Source of the DNA: Mytilus trossulus
Lineage: Eukaryota; Mollusca; Bivalvia; Mytilida; Mytilidae
NCBI RefSeq assembly: GCF_036588685.1
Contig: NC_086384.1
Coordinates: 56,896,945 to 56,960,944 of the forward strand
Direction: 5' to 3'
DNA length: 64,000 nt
Below are positions 1-12,992 of the stretch, piece after piece. The notes beneath the pieces are model-generated. The model saw nothing but the letters and a program-made list of their open reading frames with translations. It was not told the DNA's origin and searched no databases. The translations under genes and the position numbers were made by a program. The first letter of the stretch is position 1. Every line of letters begins with the position of its first letter.

Positions 1-486
1 ATTCTTAACATCCAAATTATGAAACTAACTTATGAATATCCAATAATATGCCAAGAATAGTGATCCTATACATGTCATGCATGTACATGTAGACTAGTTT
101 ATACTCTAGCATCTGAGAAACATATGGAAATACATGTAGATCAAACCACAAAAAGTAAGCGTTATTCAATGAACCATGACATTTTCATTGAGGTCAAAGT
201 CTGATGTAAGTCTAGCAATTAGACATATTCACCTTACACCCATTTCATACACCAAATATAATTGACCTACTTTTCCTACTGCCTGTAGTATTTAAAATGT
301 GTGATAAACAAACTTGACAAATTACATGTAACTGAAGTAACCTTAATCACTGATCCATGAAATGAAGTCAGGATCAGGCCAACCCTGCCTGACAGACAAT
401 GAGATATGTACATCTTTCAAGATACCATAAACACCTCAATTAATATACATTTAAGACTTAACATGCTTAAAGTGTATTTCACTGTC
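1..486. other. AT-rich DNA, no gene seen
   Basis: I see no coding signal, repeat array or RNA gene here. The open frames are short and the composition is plain AT-rich. Confidence 0.5.
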
Positions 487-720
487 ACGAATTCGGTGTT
501 GATATTCATATGAATTATATGATCATGTTTAAAATTAACTGTTTGCAAAAGTGTGAATTATTAGTCAAACTAAGGATGTTTTTTTTCATTCCGGGCACTG
601 AATTCTACCTTAGTTGTATGTGGCACAATTGTTTAGAATTTTGGGTCCTCAATGCTCTTCATTTTTATAATTGTTTGGCCTTTTAGTTATTTTGATCTGA
701 GCGTCACTGAAGAAACTTCT
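487..720 (+). repeat. Diverged copy of a mussel interspersed repeat (family also at 3391-4075)
   Basis: The order of blocks is the same as in the two copies at 3391-4075: a 'cggtgttga' block, an 'aaactaaggatgtt' block, a 'tttgggtcctcaatgctctt' block and a 'tttgatctgagcgtcactga' block. This copy is more diverged and stops before the 'acgcgcgtctggcgtata' end. The short open frame at 652-840 lies in this repeat and is not a gene. Confidence 0.75.
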
Positions 721-2126
721 TCGGAGTATATTGAATTAGGATGTAATCTAAGCCTTGCAACAGGCAAAATACGAACCACACGAAAATGTATTGCAAGGGT
801 TCTGAATAGGAAAAGAGAGTGTTCAAGGTATCGGATTTAACGTCCCCAATTTGACCTATCGTGAATATTTACTTTTACTTGTACAGCCAAACGAACGATC
901 AACGTTGGTTAGGGTTTTACTGCTTGTCGCTAGGAGACAATGGTGACCATATTTCTATTCCTCATTGGTTTAAACATCAAGAACGACAGGTAATGAATCA
1001 ACAGCAAAGTTATCTTTGGAAAAAAATATTGGATGAAAAAGAAAAGATATGATGCATTTTTTTTATTAATGGAAAATTTACTTGTTTGTTTTTGTTTAAT
1101 TATCTTACAGTAAACAAATCTATTTCTCAGATTTTGACAATTTTTTACCCTGGGAATCATCGGATTAATGCGATAAATTTATAGAATTTTTTTCTCTGAT
1201 AATTTCATCAAAAACCAAAAAAAAACAAAAAAAAACAAAAAGAGCGACATTTTTGTCAACATATTGTTGATACAAACAAAAATCTACATGATAAAACCTA
1301 CTTTCACTAGCTTTTGTATAACAGTAATGGAACTAAAATACAAAGAATTAGTCTGTTTAAAGAATAATAAAAATCAACTACGGAAATTATTGCGTGCAAT
1401 CATTATGGCGATTTTGTCAATTTAGACTTAAATGCGATTTTAATTTTTACGATTTTGAGAAAAAAACCTGTGTAAGTCATATAATATATTTCAAAATGCG
1501 AGTTTAAATTATTGCATTTACAACGCCTTTGCATTTTCACGAAAATAAAAAACCTCGCAATCATTTCTGAATTTACAGTACTGTCTTGTAAACATAAACA
1601 CAGGTTTACATTTACCTAATCATACGAAACTGAACGACGCATCAAAATTCATATTCCAAATAATAGTCAAAAGAAAACTGCTGAACCATTAAGGTAAAAC
1701 ATTAAGTAAGTTAGAATTTGAAAAATATCATATTTTATCAATGGATGTTTACTTTTGTCAATTATGTTTTTCAACCATCAACTAAAATATTGTTTTAAAA
1801 ATCTGCTCAACAAAACAAAAACTGCAATTTATGTCCAAAAGATTTGTAAGATAATATAATATTCAAATTACCTTTCAAGTCATTCAAACAAATATTCAAA
1901 TATTGAGGTTAATTGACATTGGGTATTATTGCAAGATATTACTTATCATACGAAGAAATCTGAGACGATAAGCTGACAAACTTATAAACTATTTTAAGAT
2001 TTTAATATGTTTAAAGGGAATTCATATTTCAAAAATAGCAAAATAATGTATCCCCAAATAAAAAGGATACAGCACAAATTAAAACCAATGTATTTGGGTT
2101 CAAAACAGTGTTAACCTACACCAAAA
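721..2126. other. AT-rich DNA, no gene seen
   Basis: Only short open frames are present (861-1052 plus, 930-1160 minus) and neither resembles a known protein. Positions 1208-1242 hold an A-rich simple repeat broken by single C residues. Confidence 0.45.
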
Positions 2127-3286
2127 CTAGAGGCTCTAAAGAGCCTGTGTCGCTCACCTTGGTCTATGTGAATATTAAACAAAGGAAGAAGATTGAAAAT
2201 TGACTACAAAGGTCAATAACTCCTACAGGGGTCAATTGACCATTTCGTTCATGTTGACTTATTTGTAGATCTTACTTTGCTGAACATTATTGCTGTTTAC
2301 AGTTTACCTATATCTATAATAATATTCAATATAATAACCAAAAACAGCAAAATTTCCTTAAAATTACCAATTTAGGGGCCGCAACCCAAAAACAGGTTGT
2401 CCAATTCATCTGAAAATTTCAGGGCAGATAGATCTTCACCTGATTAACAATTTTACCCAATGTCAGATTTTCTCTAAATTATTTGGTTTTTGAGTTATAA
2501 GCTAAAAACTGCATTTTACCCTTATGTTCTATTTATAGCCATGGCGGTCATCTTGGTTAGTTGGCGGGGTCACCGGACACAATTTTTAAACTAGATACCC
2601 CAATGATGATTGTGGCCAAGTTTCAAATAATTTGGCCCAGCAGTTTCAGAGGAGAAGATTTTTCTAAAAGATAACTAAGATTTACGAAAAATGGTTAAAA
2701 ATTGACTATAAAGGGCAATAACTCCTAAAGTGGTCAACTGATCATTTTGGTCATGTTGACTTATTTGTAGATCTTACTTTGCTGAACATTATTGCTTTTT
2801 ACAGTTTATCTCTATCTGAAATAATATTCAAGATAATAACCAAAAACAACAAAATTTCCTTAAAATTACCAATTCAGGGGCAGCAACCTAACAACGGAAT
2901 GTCAGATTCATCTGAAAATTTCAGGGCAGATAGATCTTAACCTGATTAACAATATTACCCCATGTCAGATTTGCTCTAAATGCTTTGGTTTTTGAGTTAT
3001 AAGCCAAAAACTGCATTTTACCCCTATGTTCTATTTATAGCCATGGCGGCCATCTTGGTTAGTTGGCGGGGACACCGGACACAATTTTTAAACTAGATAC
3101 CCCAATGATGATTGTGGCCAAGTTTGGTTAAATTTGGCCCAGTAGTTTCAGAGGAGAAGATTTTTGTAAAAGTTAACGCAGGACGACGACGGACGACGAC
3201 GACGGACGACGACGACGGACGACGACAGACGCCGGACGCAAAGTGATGAGAAAAGCTCACTTGGCCCTTCGGGCCAGGTGAGCTAA
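2127..3286 (+). repeat. Interspersed repeat with a hairpin at each end, copy A
   Basis: The left end is a perfect hairpin at 2131-2146 (AGGCTC, four-base loop, GAGCCT). The right end is an imperfect hairpin at 3255-3284 pairing AGCTCAC.TGGCCC with GGGCCA.GTGAGCT. Between them are two direct copies of a block of about 485 bp (about 2170-2660 and 2690-3180), then a GAC-rich microsatellite at 3180-3236. The same family lies inverted at 33308-34566 and truncated at 51553-51880. No protein is encoded. The terminal hairpins suggest a non-autonomous mobile element, but I see no clear target duplication. Confidence 0.75.
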
Positions 3287-3390
3287 AAAAATCAAACTGG
3301 GAAAGTACGTTAAATACGAAATGTGTTGTCTTACTAACTGATGCAGTCGGTCTTTGCTTTTATGTGTTGTTCACTATGATATCACGCGGG

Positions 3391-4075
3391 ACATCACCGA
3401 GGGTATCACCAGCCCAGTAGTCAACACTTCGGTGTTGACATGAATATCAATTATATGGTCATTTTTATAAATTTTCTGTTTACAAAACTTTGAATTATTC
3501 GAAAAACTAAGGATGTTCTTACCCCAGGAGTAGATTACCTTAGCCGTATTTGGCACAACTTTTTTGGAATTTTGGGTCCTCAATGCTCTTCAACTTTGTA
3601 TTTGTTTGGCTTTTTAACTATTTTGATCTGAGCGTCACTGATGAGTCTTATGTAGACAAAACGCGCGTCTGGCGTATAAAATTATAATCCTGGTACATTT
3701 GATAACTATTTACACCACTGGGTCGATGCCACTGCTGGTGGACGTTTCGTCCCCGAGGGTATCACCAGCCCAGTAGTCAACACTTCGGTGTTGACATGAA
3801 TATCAATTATATGGTCATTTTTATAAATTTTCTATTTACAAAACTTTGAGTTATTCGAAAAACTAAGGATTTTCTTACCCCAGGAGTAGATTACTTTAGC
3901 CGTATTTGGCACAACTTTTTGGAATTTTGGGTCCTCAATGCTCTTCAACTTTGTATTTGTTTGGCTTTTAAACTATTTTGATCTGAACGTCACTGATGAG
4001 TCTTATGTAGACGAAACGCGCGTCTGGCGTATAAAATTATAATCCTGGTACATTTGATAACTATTTCAAACTTTT
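3391..4075 (+). repeat. Two direct copies of a mussel interspersed repeat, period 356 bp
   Basis: The block beginning 'ggtgttgacatgaatatcaa' occurs at 3431 and again at 3787. Each copy runs through 'gggtcctcaatgctcttcaa' to 'acgcgcgtctggcgtataaa'. The two are about 95 percent identical by eye. The minus-strand open frame at 3374-3583 is a shadow of this repeat. Confidence 0.85.
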
Positions 4076-5445
4076 TACATCTGAGCATAGTTTTGTGTTG
4101 ACGTAGCACGCGTCTGGTGTATGCACATATGTTTTAACCTGTTACCTTTGGATGGCTATTATTCGTTTGTTTCTCTGTTCTATATTTTCTCCCATTTATC
4201 TGTTTATTTTTTGTAACCCTGTCGTGTAATGTTGTAATTTTAATGTTATAATTAACAGTGCCATTAAAGCGAGAGGTTTGACATGCCACAACACCAGGTT
4301 CAACCCATAATTTTTATCATAAAATGCCATGTACCAAGTCAGGAAAATGGCCACTGTTACATTATACACTAGCAGCACGATTTCGGTCTGAAACGGTTAT
4401 TTTGGTCTGATCACATCTTGATTGACTGAATTTACCGCTAGAGGAAATCGTCAAGATATTTAAGATCGTTAAGTCGCCGATCAGATCGATAGCATCATCA
4501 GGTAAATCAGTTCGTTAGTGCATGTCAAGACGGAAAAGACTGAATCGTCTAGCGGGCTGTTCAGACCCGTTAAGACAGTGTCAGACCAAAATAGACCATG
4601 GATACAAAATTACGTTCAAAATTTTCAGACCCTGTTTAGATCCGTTCAGTATATCGATTTGACACCACGAGTTACGCCCCTTCTACTCGATAATGCATTT
4701 TAGATTAATATGTATATATGTATTTAAATATTATAATTTGAAGTATATTTTGGTTAATTAAAAATATAAATAAAGATTAAATCTTCTGTTGATTGTTTAT
4801 TTCTTTTCTAGTTTTGTTGAGGAACTAATAACTTATTTGTCTTAATTCAAGGACGTATATTTTATTGTATACACACCAAAATGTATGCCATAAATTTAAC
4901 CTTAAAATGTTGTGAACACCGGTGAAATTGTTTTTCGTATTTGAAGATTAAATAGTAACGGAAAATCCTAAACGCTACCTCAAAAAGTTAAGGAAATGTG
5001 GGGTAATTGCCAATGAGACAATCCACAGAAATGCAGCGGAGGCAAATTAACACATGCATATTTTTGTTTTATGTATTACAGTTGCTTTAATTCAATATCT
5101 CTTGATATATGTCATAGTTTACCGTTGAAGCTGTTGCTTTTTTTTTATGTTTATTTTTTTTCGTGCGAGTTACTCTATTAAACTTGGAAAAAAATATTCT
5201 CGACATCCGGAAATTAAAAAAAAGACTGCCCGGATCCCGAAAGCGGCTCATGATACTGCATTCAGTATCTGTCGGGACCGTGTTAAAAATTTTCATTTAA
5301 ACAATGTTGTATCCTTATAATATTTGTTTTCTAATTCATATAATATGTATATAGTACTTAGGATATATATATGGCGTTAATTTAAAAAAACAATCTGTGT
5401 AAGTTAAAATGGTCGAGTGCAATGGCACGTGCTAGTAATCAACCG
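4076..5445. other. Unassigned AT-rich DNA
   Basis: No gene is recognised. The stretch 4380-4640 has more GC than its surroundings and several 'agacc' and 'gatcg' words, but no coherent open frame. A fragment at 4999-5027 (near 'gccaatgagacaa') resembles the edge of the repeat at 7166-7590. Confidence 0.4.
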
Positions 5446-5491
5446 GGTCAGAGAAATATATACACATATGTGTATATATGTCTCTGACCGG
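5446..5491. repeat. 46-bp palindrome
   Basis: The left arm GGTCAGAG.ATATATACACAT pairs with its reverse complement across the centre CATATG, with a single internal mismatch. The structure would extrude as a hairpin. It is AT-rich in the centre with GC-rich feet (CCGGGTCAG and CTGACCGG). Confidence 0.8.
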
Positions 5492-6470
5492 GTCAACAGG
5501 TAACAAAATCAATGATCCATAACGTAAGAAATGACATGCCTATTATATTTTACAATTACTCTCATCATCATTCTTAATTAAAAGGTGCTGTAAGGCTAAA
5601 CGTTAATAAAGAATTAATGAATTTGTGTATATACGTACTAGTGATGTCTGGCCGTCAGTTTTTAATATATTAAGCAAAATAACGAATTTAAAACTTTTAT
5701 ACGTTAAAGGTTCTTACAATATCATATATGTCTAAACACTAAAAGACCATGCAAAATATTTGAGCGGCGCATGGAAAACTATTAAAAAACATGTACTGTT
5801 CGGAAGTTTGTTTACTATTCAAATATTTTTTTTTCGCTTTTCTACTTGCATAGTTTAGAGAGTATTCCTTTAAATTGTGTCAGTTATATAAAGTAGTGTG
5901 TATAATTGTATTCTATTTAGATGGCTAATTGTATATTTATAATATACATTTTGTATTTTACAACTAAATATACTATAAGTTGTAGTGTGATTGATTGTTG
6001 GTTGTTTAAGGTCCAGTGGCAAATACTTCATGCATATTCAGGACCAGCTGTAAGTTTATGACATATATGGAACTCACTGGTGTAGTTTTCACGTGTTGAA
6101 CAGGTCGGGACCACTAAAATTAGCATATTTATGTTTTCGCACATGTAATTGTTTATTTACATGTGACGCAATTTACTTTTACCTATGTTTTTGACCAATC
6201 CACTAAATGAGTCACAATGCATGACGGACTACTACGTGTTTACAATCAACCAAGAACACGGGTTATTAATTGAAATACGACACATTTTTTCGTGCAATGC
6301 GGGATTCACAACTTAGCTTACTTTTTCATTTTGTGTATCCTCATTTATAGTTCGTGATATAAAGTACTACTTCCATGCTCAGATTAACGAAGAGTTGTTT
6401 ATATGCGAAGAAAAAAGGGTTTAAATTGCCCGATATAAAGCCATTCACATGTTTGATGATAGCACATATA
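5492..6470. other. AT-rich DNA, no gene seen
   Basis: No open frame or repeat that I can name. Confidence 0.4.
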
Positions 6471-6479
6471 TTTCATGTA

Positions 6480-6720
6480 TTTGTCCACCAGACAGCAACT
6501 AAACAACAGCGCACAAACACAATTACCAATGAGATAAACTTACTAGTTCGTTTCTCTGTGTGTTACGTTTTGGTGTTGTGTCTCAGTTGTGTAGTAGTTC
6601 TCTTATATTTGATACGTTTCTCTTCAGTTTTAGTTTGTTACCCGAATTTGTTTTCTTCTCTATAAATTTATGAATTTTGAACAGCGGTATACAACTGTTG
6701 CCTTTATTCGACATGACAAT
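6480..6720 (+). repeat. Probable mussel interspersed repeat fragment
   Basis: The words 'tgtgttacgttttggtgttg' and 'gaacagcggtatacaactgt' match a repeat I recall as very abundant in Mytilus. This is from memory and was not searched. The 96-residue open frame at 6375-6665 is largely made of this repeat, so I do not call it a gene. Confidence 0.5.
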
Positions 6721-7165
6721 ATGTATGTGCGTTTACAAATTAATAGGGAGTTCCAAAAGAAAAAAAATTGTGTCGAATTCAGAGAAACATATTTATTGAT
6801 TGAATTATATAACTAAACTGAAATTTAACAAACTACACAGACATAATGAAGGGGCCATTGCTAATATGAATATGTTTTAGATGATAAAGCATAAAAGAAT
6901 GACACCACAAATCAATACCGAACTCAAAGACAAATTTAAAAGGAGAAGTCCATTAACAAGCAAAAATCGAACACTATCAATAAACTTCTCTTAATTCGAC
7001 AAATTGTTAGTATTTCTGTTTTGTCGAACATTTACAAGTGATACGATGAATATGTAGAATCTCTTTCTTTGTAAATTTAAGGTAAAAACTAAATAAAAAT
7101 TTCCCAATTCAAAATCAAGAACGACAATTTAACCCTCGTATTTTTGATAACAAATCTATTTTAAA

Positions 7166-7590
7166 TATCAATAGATATAGGAAGATGTGGTGTGAGTGCC
7201 AATGAGACAACTCACCATCCAAATAACAATTTAAAAATTAAACCATTATAGGTTAAAGTACGGCCTTCAACACGGAGCCTTGGCTCACACCGAACAACAA
7301 GCTATAAAGGGCCCCAAAATTACTATTGTAAAACCATTCAAACGGGAAAACCAACGGTCTAATCTATATAAACAAAACGAGAAACGAGAAACACGTATAT
7401 ATTACATAAACAAACGACAAATACGGTACATCAGATTCCTGACTTAGGACAGGTGCAAACATTTGCAGCGGGATTAAACGTTTTAATGGGCCCAAACCTT
7501 CTCCCTTTTTCTGAAACAATAGCATAACATCACAACATAGAAAAACATACGATAAAATATCAATTGGCAGACTTAACTCAATCAAAAAAC
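7166..7590 (+). repeat. Mussel interspersed repeat (family D), long copy
   Basis: It begins near 'ataggaagatgtggtgtgag' and runs through 'ttcaacacggagccttggct' and 'ggtctaatctatataaac' to the 'ggacaggtgcaaacatttgc' region. The first 205 bp recur inverted at 34706-34907 with high identity, which shows that it is dispersed. The minus-strand open frame at 7364-7585 lies within it and is not supported as a gene. Confidence 0.75.
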
Positions 7591-10218
7591 GTATGATTAC
7601 ATTAAAATTTTAAATATCAAACCTATTTACATGTACATCCACCAGATTATGAAAAACAGTAATTAAATTTAAAATCTTTTAAAAACGATGAATTTTAATT
7701 TTTTAAAATGATAAATAGACGACAACGGCTTGTACACATAAAAACTGAATAAAGTATCTAAAAATATATTCCTAACAAAAACGCAAATGAAAACTCATCA
7801 ATTATTAACATTGAGTCAGATTAAATATATAACGATCTAAAATTCCATCAGGAAATATTTTTTTCCAATCATATTCAATCCTAGTTTTAAGTACTGCATT
7901 ACAAAAAAAACCACAATTGGTTGACAACTATTTTTTAAGATTAAATATTCACATTATCCTTGTTTTTCATATCATTTAAAAGTCTTAAACTCCGACATGG
8001 ATATCACATAAAAAGAAACGTATCTTGTATTCCTTTATCATTCCTTTTCTATTTAATTTTATGAACATCAATTATTTAGTTGATTTGTAAAATATCAAAT
8101 CCGGGGATGGGAAAAAAAATTTAAGAAGGAAAAAGACATAAACTTTTGCTCAATGCAACACATTTCAGAACTATTGTCAAACGAATGATTTGTTATTTAA
8201 TTAGCTGTTATCAATATTAACATGTTGATTAATATAACAGAAAATTTCACTCGTGCAAAAGAATATCTTCAAAATTTCTATTCATCTATGAAAAGAGGAA
8301 CATATATTTATGTAAAAACAACTTGAGTTCAAATCTGTTGAGAACAACATACAATTTGCAAGAGCTTACATAACGCCGAGTACAACGTATACAGTTAAAA
8401 GTCTTTTGGCCCTCTACTAAAATTAATAGTATATGCAGGATATGACTGCAATTTTAATCTATGGATGAATATATCCGTTTAAATTCTGAAGTATGTCTTT
8501 CAATTTCTATTTAAGTAATGCTATCCTTTACCAACGAACTATTCTTTTATTTCTCCGACACTTTGACCGTGCGGGGAAATAAAAACAATAAATATTGTTA
8601 TTGTCACAGTCGTAACATCACTGTTCAAAGACATATTTCTCTCCTTGTTGAAGGTTATATGGTTATCTACAATTACTTATATTTACTCAATTAAAATCTG
8701 CTGGATAGTTGTCTTATTTGCAACCAAACCACATTTTCCTTTCTTTATAACGTTCACGGACAATGACAATTTGATTTCAATGACGCATGCGGATGTGTTT
8801 TTTCGATGCAAAATTTAAAGGACAGTCGTAACCTGATTGCTTAATTTTACCAACTTATATGATCTATGAAAATATACTCGCCATCATTCCATTAAGAGCC
8901 AAAGATTATTTTGTTTTAAATTTAATTTTGTTTTTAATAAACACCTTTCAAAAATTAAGACCATACACAAAATCATGAAAATGTAAAGTCACATTATTTT
9001 TTTTTCATCAAAAATGAAATTTTAATGAAACTATTTCTCTGAAAGATAGAGCTTATTTGATTCTGTTTTTTCGTTTTAAATTACAGATTATCAACATCGA
9101 CATACATGTACGAATTGAGATACCACATTTTAACAAAACATTGACTTTTTAAAATGTTTTATTCAAATGTTTCCTCGTGTTATTGTTAAGATACGACGGA
9201 AGTTCATTTGGAAAACCCATTTAGAAAAATTACGAGTCATACTAATAATACATTTATGGTTTGAGAAATATGTACTTAGAAATAATTTTAATATTTAAAA
9301 TGACGGCTGAACCAACACATTTAGCAGGATCCCAATTTAAACGAATTCAAGTTTTGGCTTATGCAAATGTTTAGGTTCCACTTCCATTTAGTAATATTTT
9401 CTTCGGGCCAAGTTATCAACTGAAACCGGCACATTATATTCACTTTTCTAGAAAAGAAGTTTTTAAAATGATAAATGTTTTTTTATTTATATGATACAAC
9501 AAAAAAGGGAAAACGTAACAAAAACGTAAATACTAATTCCAAATTGTTTAATCCTTTGAGGAAATTGATATCAATCATAAAATAAAGGCAATATAACATA
9601 CTCAGTTAAAATATAACAGGTATAACATAAAAGTATCGGCCATTCAGTATGGCCGAACTAACCATGAAGAGCCCTATTATATTTATCATAAGTTGATTTA
9701 AGTTTTATCTCAAAAAATGTTGAGTACTTACAATTTCCGGATTATCTAAATAGTTATGTTCTAATCTTGATTCTCTGTAAGTTTTGTAAAAATAAGATAA
9801 ATTATACTGACCTTAAACTTGTTAGATCAGCACCGTGTCTCTACAAGCCTCTGATTGAAATGCATTCAAAGTCCGCCTCTGTTAACTTAAGTGATCATCA
9901 TTTAAATGGCCCAACCCATTTTGTATGACAATAGACAAAAATAGTGTAGCGTAAACCGATATACAGTATCAATGAGTGTTCCGGTATGGATTTTACTTGC
10001 GTGATTTTTAAAGGTAAATATATTTGTCGTATTTAAATAACGAGATATTGTTTATTCTGTTTTTAAAGATGTTTACATGAATTTGGTCAGAATTTACGTA
10101 TTATGAAATACACATCATTCAAAAAATAACTTAAAGTCGGTTTATAAAGAAAATAACAATATATAACATAGATACACATTTGATGTATTAATGTTATAGG
10201 TGTAATATCACCAAATTA

Positions 10219-10290
10219 TGGTACGTCACATCCGGTTGTATACGAAATTAGCTGTAAAAAAATATTCCCTTGAATTTGACAGGTGTAGAA
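10219..10290 (+). repeat. Short dispersed repeat shared with 21973-22045
   Basis: The words 'gtacgtcacatccggttgta' and 'tattcccttgaatttgacag' occur in the same order and orientation at 21973-22045. The spacing differs by only a few bases. Confidence 0.7.
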
Positions 10291-11942
10291 AATAAACTCT
10301 GCATTTAAATGCACTTAAATTTTTCTAAGTCATAAAAATGTATGTTAGGTGTCTGAAAGCATCATTCCTTTTTAATTGGATGGTCTTATAAAATATTTTG
10401 GAAAGTTAACGTTACATAGTTACAAAGCGGGTAACCAGTAAATACCAGTGTAAAATTTGGGTTGGTTACTTCCGGTAATGGTTACATTCTTATATGCAAT
10501 GAAATGTAGTATGAGGTTTTCACTGGAGGACTAGAAAGGATTAAACTTTATACATGCAAAGTATTTCTTTGGTTGAAATAAAGGTTAATAATGTAAAAAA
10601 ACATTTAAATGCAAATTTAACAAGGACTAATAGGGGAAAATACAATGGCGGTTATTACACCTATTTAGGGAAACTGCATGTGCACTCATGACCCTATTGT
10701 ACTTTCATTTAAAAAAAAATATTACTAAATTAGTTCATATATTGTAAACATGGACTTTTTGGAATAGATTGAGATACAGATTGCACGTTTGATGTAAAAT
10801 TGCCTTGAAATGGAGGTTTACGGGTGTTTGCTAAGTCAAATGGGTGAACAGACAAGGCTGTATTCAGTTTACTGTGTCAAATTTTATATCACCCTCACAG
10901 TTTTATGTATACAACATGTGAACTTTCATTTCAGTGTTGACCATGTTCTGAAGAGCATTCTGTTGAAAATTCTTATATGTGAATTGCTCTGAAGATGACA
11001 CTTCAGCATTGACATGCATAATTGAGGTATGTATCAACTAATGTCATGCTTTTTGTTTTGTATTTTGTCCGCAAAAGATTACAATTTGCCATTGTGCCGT
11101 CTGCATTTTGCACTGACAAAACATCATCTTAACACTTATTTGCCCTGGATTTATACACATGAGAATCAAGTCTCACATACTTAAACTTTATAATTCTTAC
11201 CATTTTTTTTCTCACCATTCCAAGGGACATTACCCTTTTTAAAACATTATGATATATTATTTTATTACTCTTTCTCCCCATTTTCTGATGTAAAATACAA
11301 GAAAGTGGACTTTTTGTGTAAATCTTTTAGAAATATTTGTTATAATTGAATACAAAGACTTTGATACCAGTAACAATAAATGATTGACTGAAAGAGCACT
11401 GTTATTTGTCACACTAGGGGAACAAACCTAAAAACTCAAATTACATAAGAAACTTCCGTGGAGACTGCTAACCTTTATAGAGACAGTTTTTACAGCTAAA
11501 ACACGTTAATTCTTGATTGAACATTACATTTATTTCATTTTTTGGGGGGAAAATAATCACATTTATTTGACAAATGATATCAATTTTTGATGAAAAATAG
11601 AAGGACCAAAACAGACCAAAACAGACCTTCAAATGAACTATAAAAGTTGCAATAAAATTGTTTATGATCTTCGAGTTGCCTTTTGTGTCCTATTTTATTG
11701 TTTGAATGCATAGATCATAAGTTTATGATCAGATATTAGTCAACACAGCATTTTATACACTGAAATTAGGATTTTTTTAAAGAAAAAAGACTGGAATCGC
11801 CGTAGGATATGCCTTACTGTATAGTGATTTTATCTGAAACTATAGCTCTGACTGAGGCAAAACTTGTCAGCTATGCTTGAAATAACTTGCAATTGGAGGG
11901 GTAAAAATTACATTTTTTTTTTTTAAATTTAGGTGTTCTTTA

Positions 11943-12110
11943 GGCAGACTTGAGGTCAATTACATTGGAATGTAATTAATTAAATTACTCATTACATTGC
12001 AAAAATGGTCAATTACACTAATTACACATTACACAGTTTTTAAAATGTAATTAATTAAATTACAGTTACTTTACTAAAGTAATTAATTAAATTTCACATT
12101 ACATTTCATC
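11943..12110. repeat. AT-rich repeat of the word GTAATTAATTAAATTAC
   Basis: The near-palindromic word GTAATTAATTAAATTAC and its variants recur three times, mixed with 'attacacattacac'. This is a locally degenerate tandem or inverted repeat with no coding potential. Confidence 0.6.
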
Positions 12111-12544
12111 ATGATATTTTTTAACAATATTTTACATGTTTATATAATGCCTGCCTAAAATATTCATGTAAGCATATTTTTAGCGTTGCATTTGATAATA
12201 ATTTATTATTCTTATGTTTTGTCAATTAGTCTGAATCTTCTGGTCTTAAAACACCATATACGTTACACCTTTGCACTAAACACCTTACACATTACACCAT
12301 GCACTATTCCCCAATCCCAAATTACCAATAATGCAATTTAATTTTAAATATTAAGACTACTTTATTGTATATGTTTACAATTCAAAAAAATAAATTAAAA
12401 GAACTTTGTTTTCAATAGATGTAATGTCGTACACCATTATTCACACCATTCCCGATAGCAAGTTATACAAATACACCATTCCCCAAACACCTTGACACTA
12501 ATCCCCTTACACCATACACCATACCACCATACACGTTTATGTTT

Positions 12545-12613
12545 CACGGTGGGTATGGTTGTCCTGCGAGAGAACGTACTGTGCTGGTGATTCGGTCCTG
12601 ACGGGTGCTGGTG
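12545..12613 (+). repeat. Left terminal inverted repeat of the Transib-like element
   Basis: It is the reverse complement of 21877-21945 except for one C/T difference. The preceding five bases TGTTT form the target duplication. Confidence 0.9.
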
Positions 12614-12926
12614 ATCAATGAAAAAATGTAAACAAAGACGAAAATGATGATTTTTGACGTTTTCACTCATAAAAAATGGAAGAAAACAGTTGAGATTTTT
12701 CAATTTCGTTTCTTAGGGGTTCATACATAAACCATTAAAAAAATGACCCTCTAAACTGTTTCAGTGAGCGTAACACAAAAATGCTCATTTTCAGAAAATC
12801 TCGAACTGAAAAATTAAACAAAAATGCTCATAGAGTCCGCTTTCTATACCGCAATCCACACGACAAAACAATTTTGTGAAAAAACATTGCAATTTATTAA
12901 AATTTAGCATTTTCTCAATTTATTCA

Positions 12927-12992
12927 TGTCCTGATACTGTGCTGGTGGGTCCTGTCATTGTGCTGGTGGGTCCTGATACGGTGCTGGTGATT
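12927..12992 (+). repeat. Three 21-bp iterons next to the left end
   Basis: Three tandem copies of a 21-bp unit of the form GTCCTGAT...GTGCTGGTGG. Related words occur inside both terminal repeats and inverted at 21648-21712 and 21850-21925. Iterated subterminal words of this type are often transposase binding sites; that role here is inference. Confidence 0.8.

Larger units (their letters stand above)
7591..12539. other. Long AT-rich stretch without a recognisable gene
   Basis: About 5 kb with only very short open frames. The longest, 10810-10992, has 60 codons and no recognisable motif. The repeats I can see in it are listed separately at 10219-10290 and 11943-12110. It ends in a run of 'ttacacc' and 'acaccatt' words at 12270-12530, a degenerate simple repeat next to the transposon at 12545. 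Confidence 0.4.

Noticed and set aside
6375..6665. 96-codon frame with hydrophobic C-terminus as a membrane protein
   Set aside because: Most of it coincides with a repeat I recall as abundant in mussels, and there is no conserved domain.
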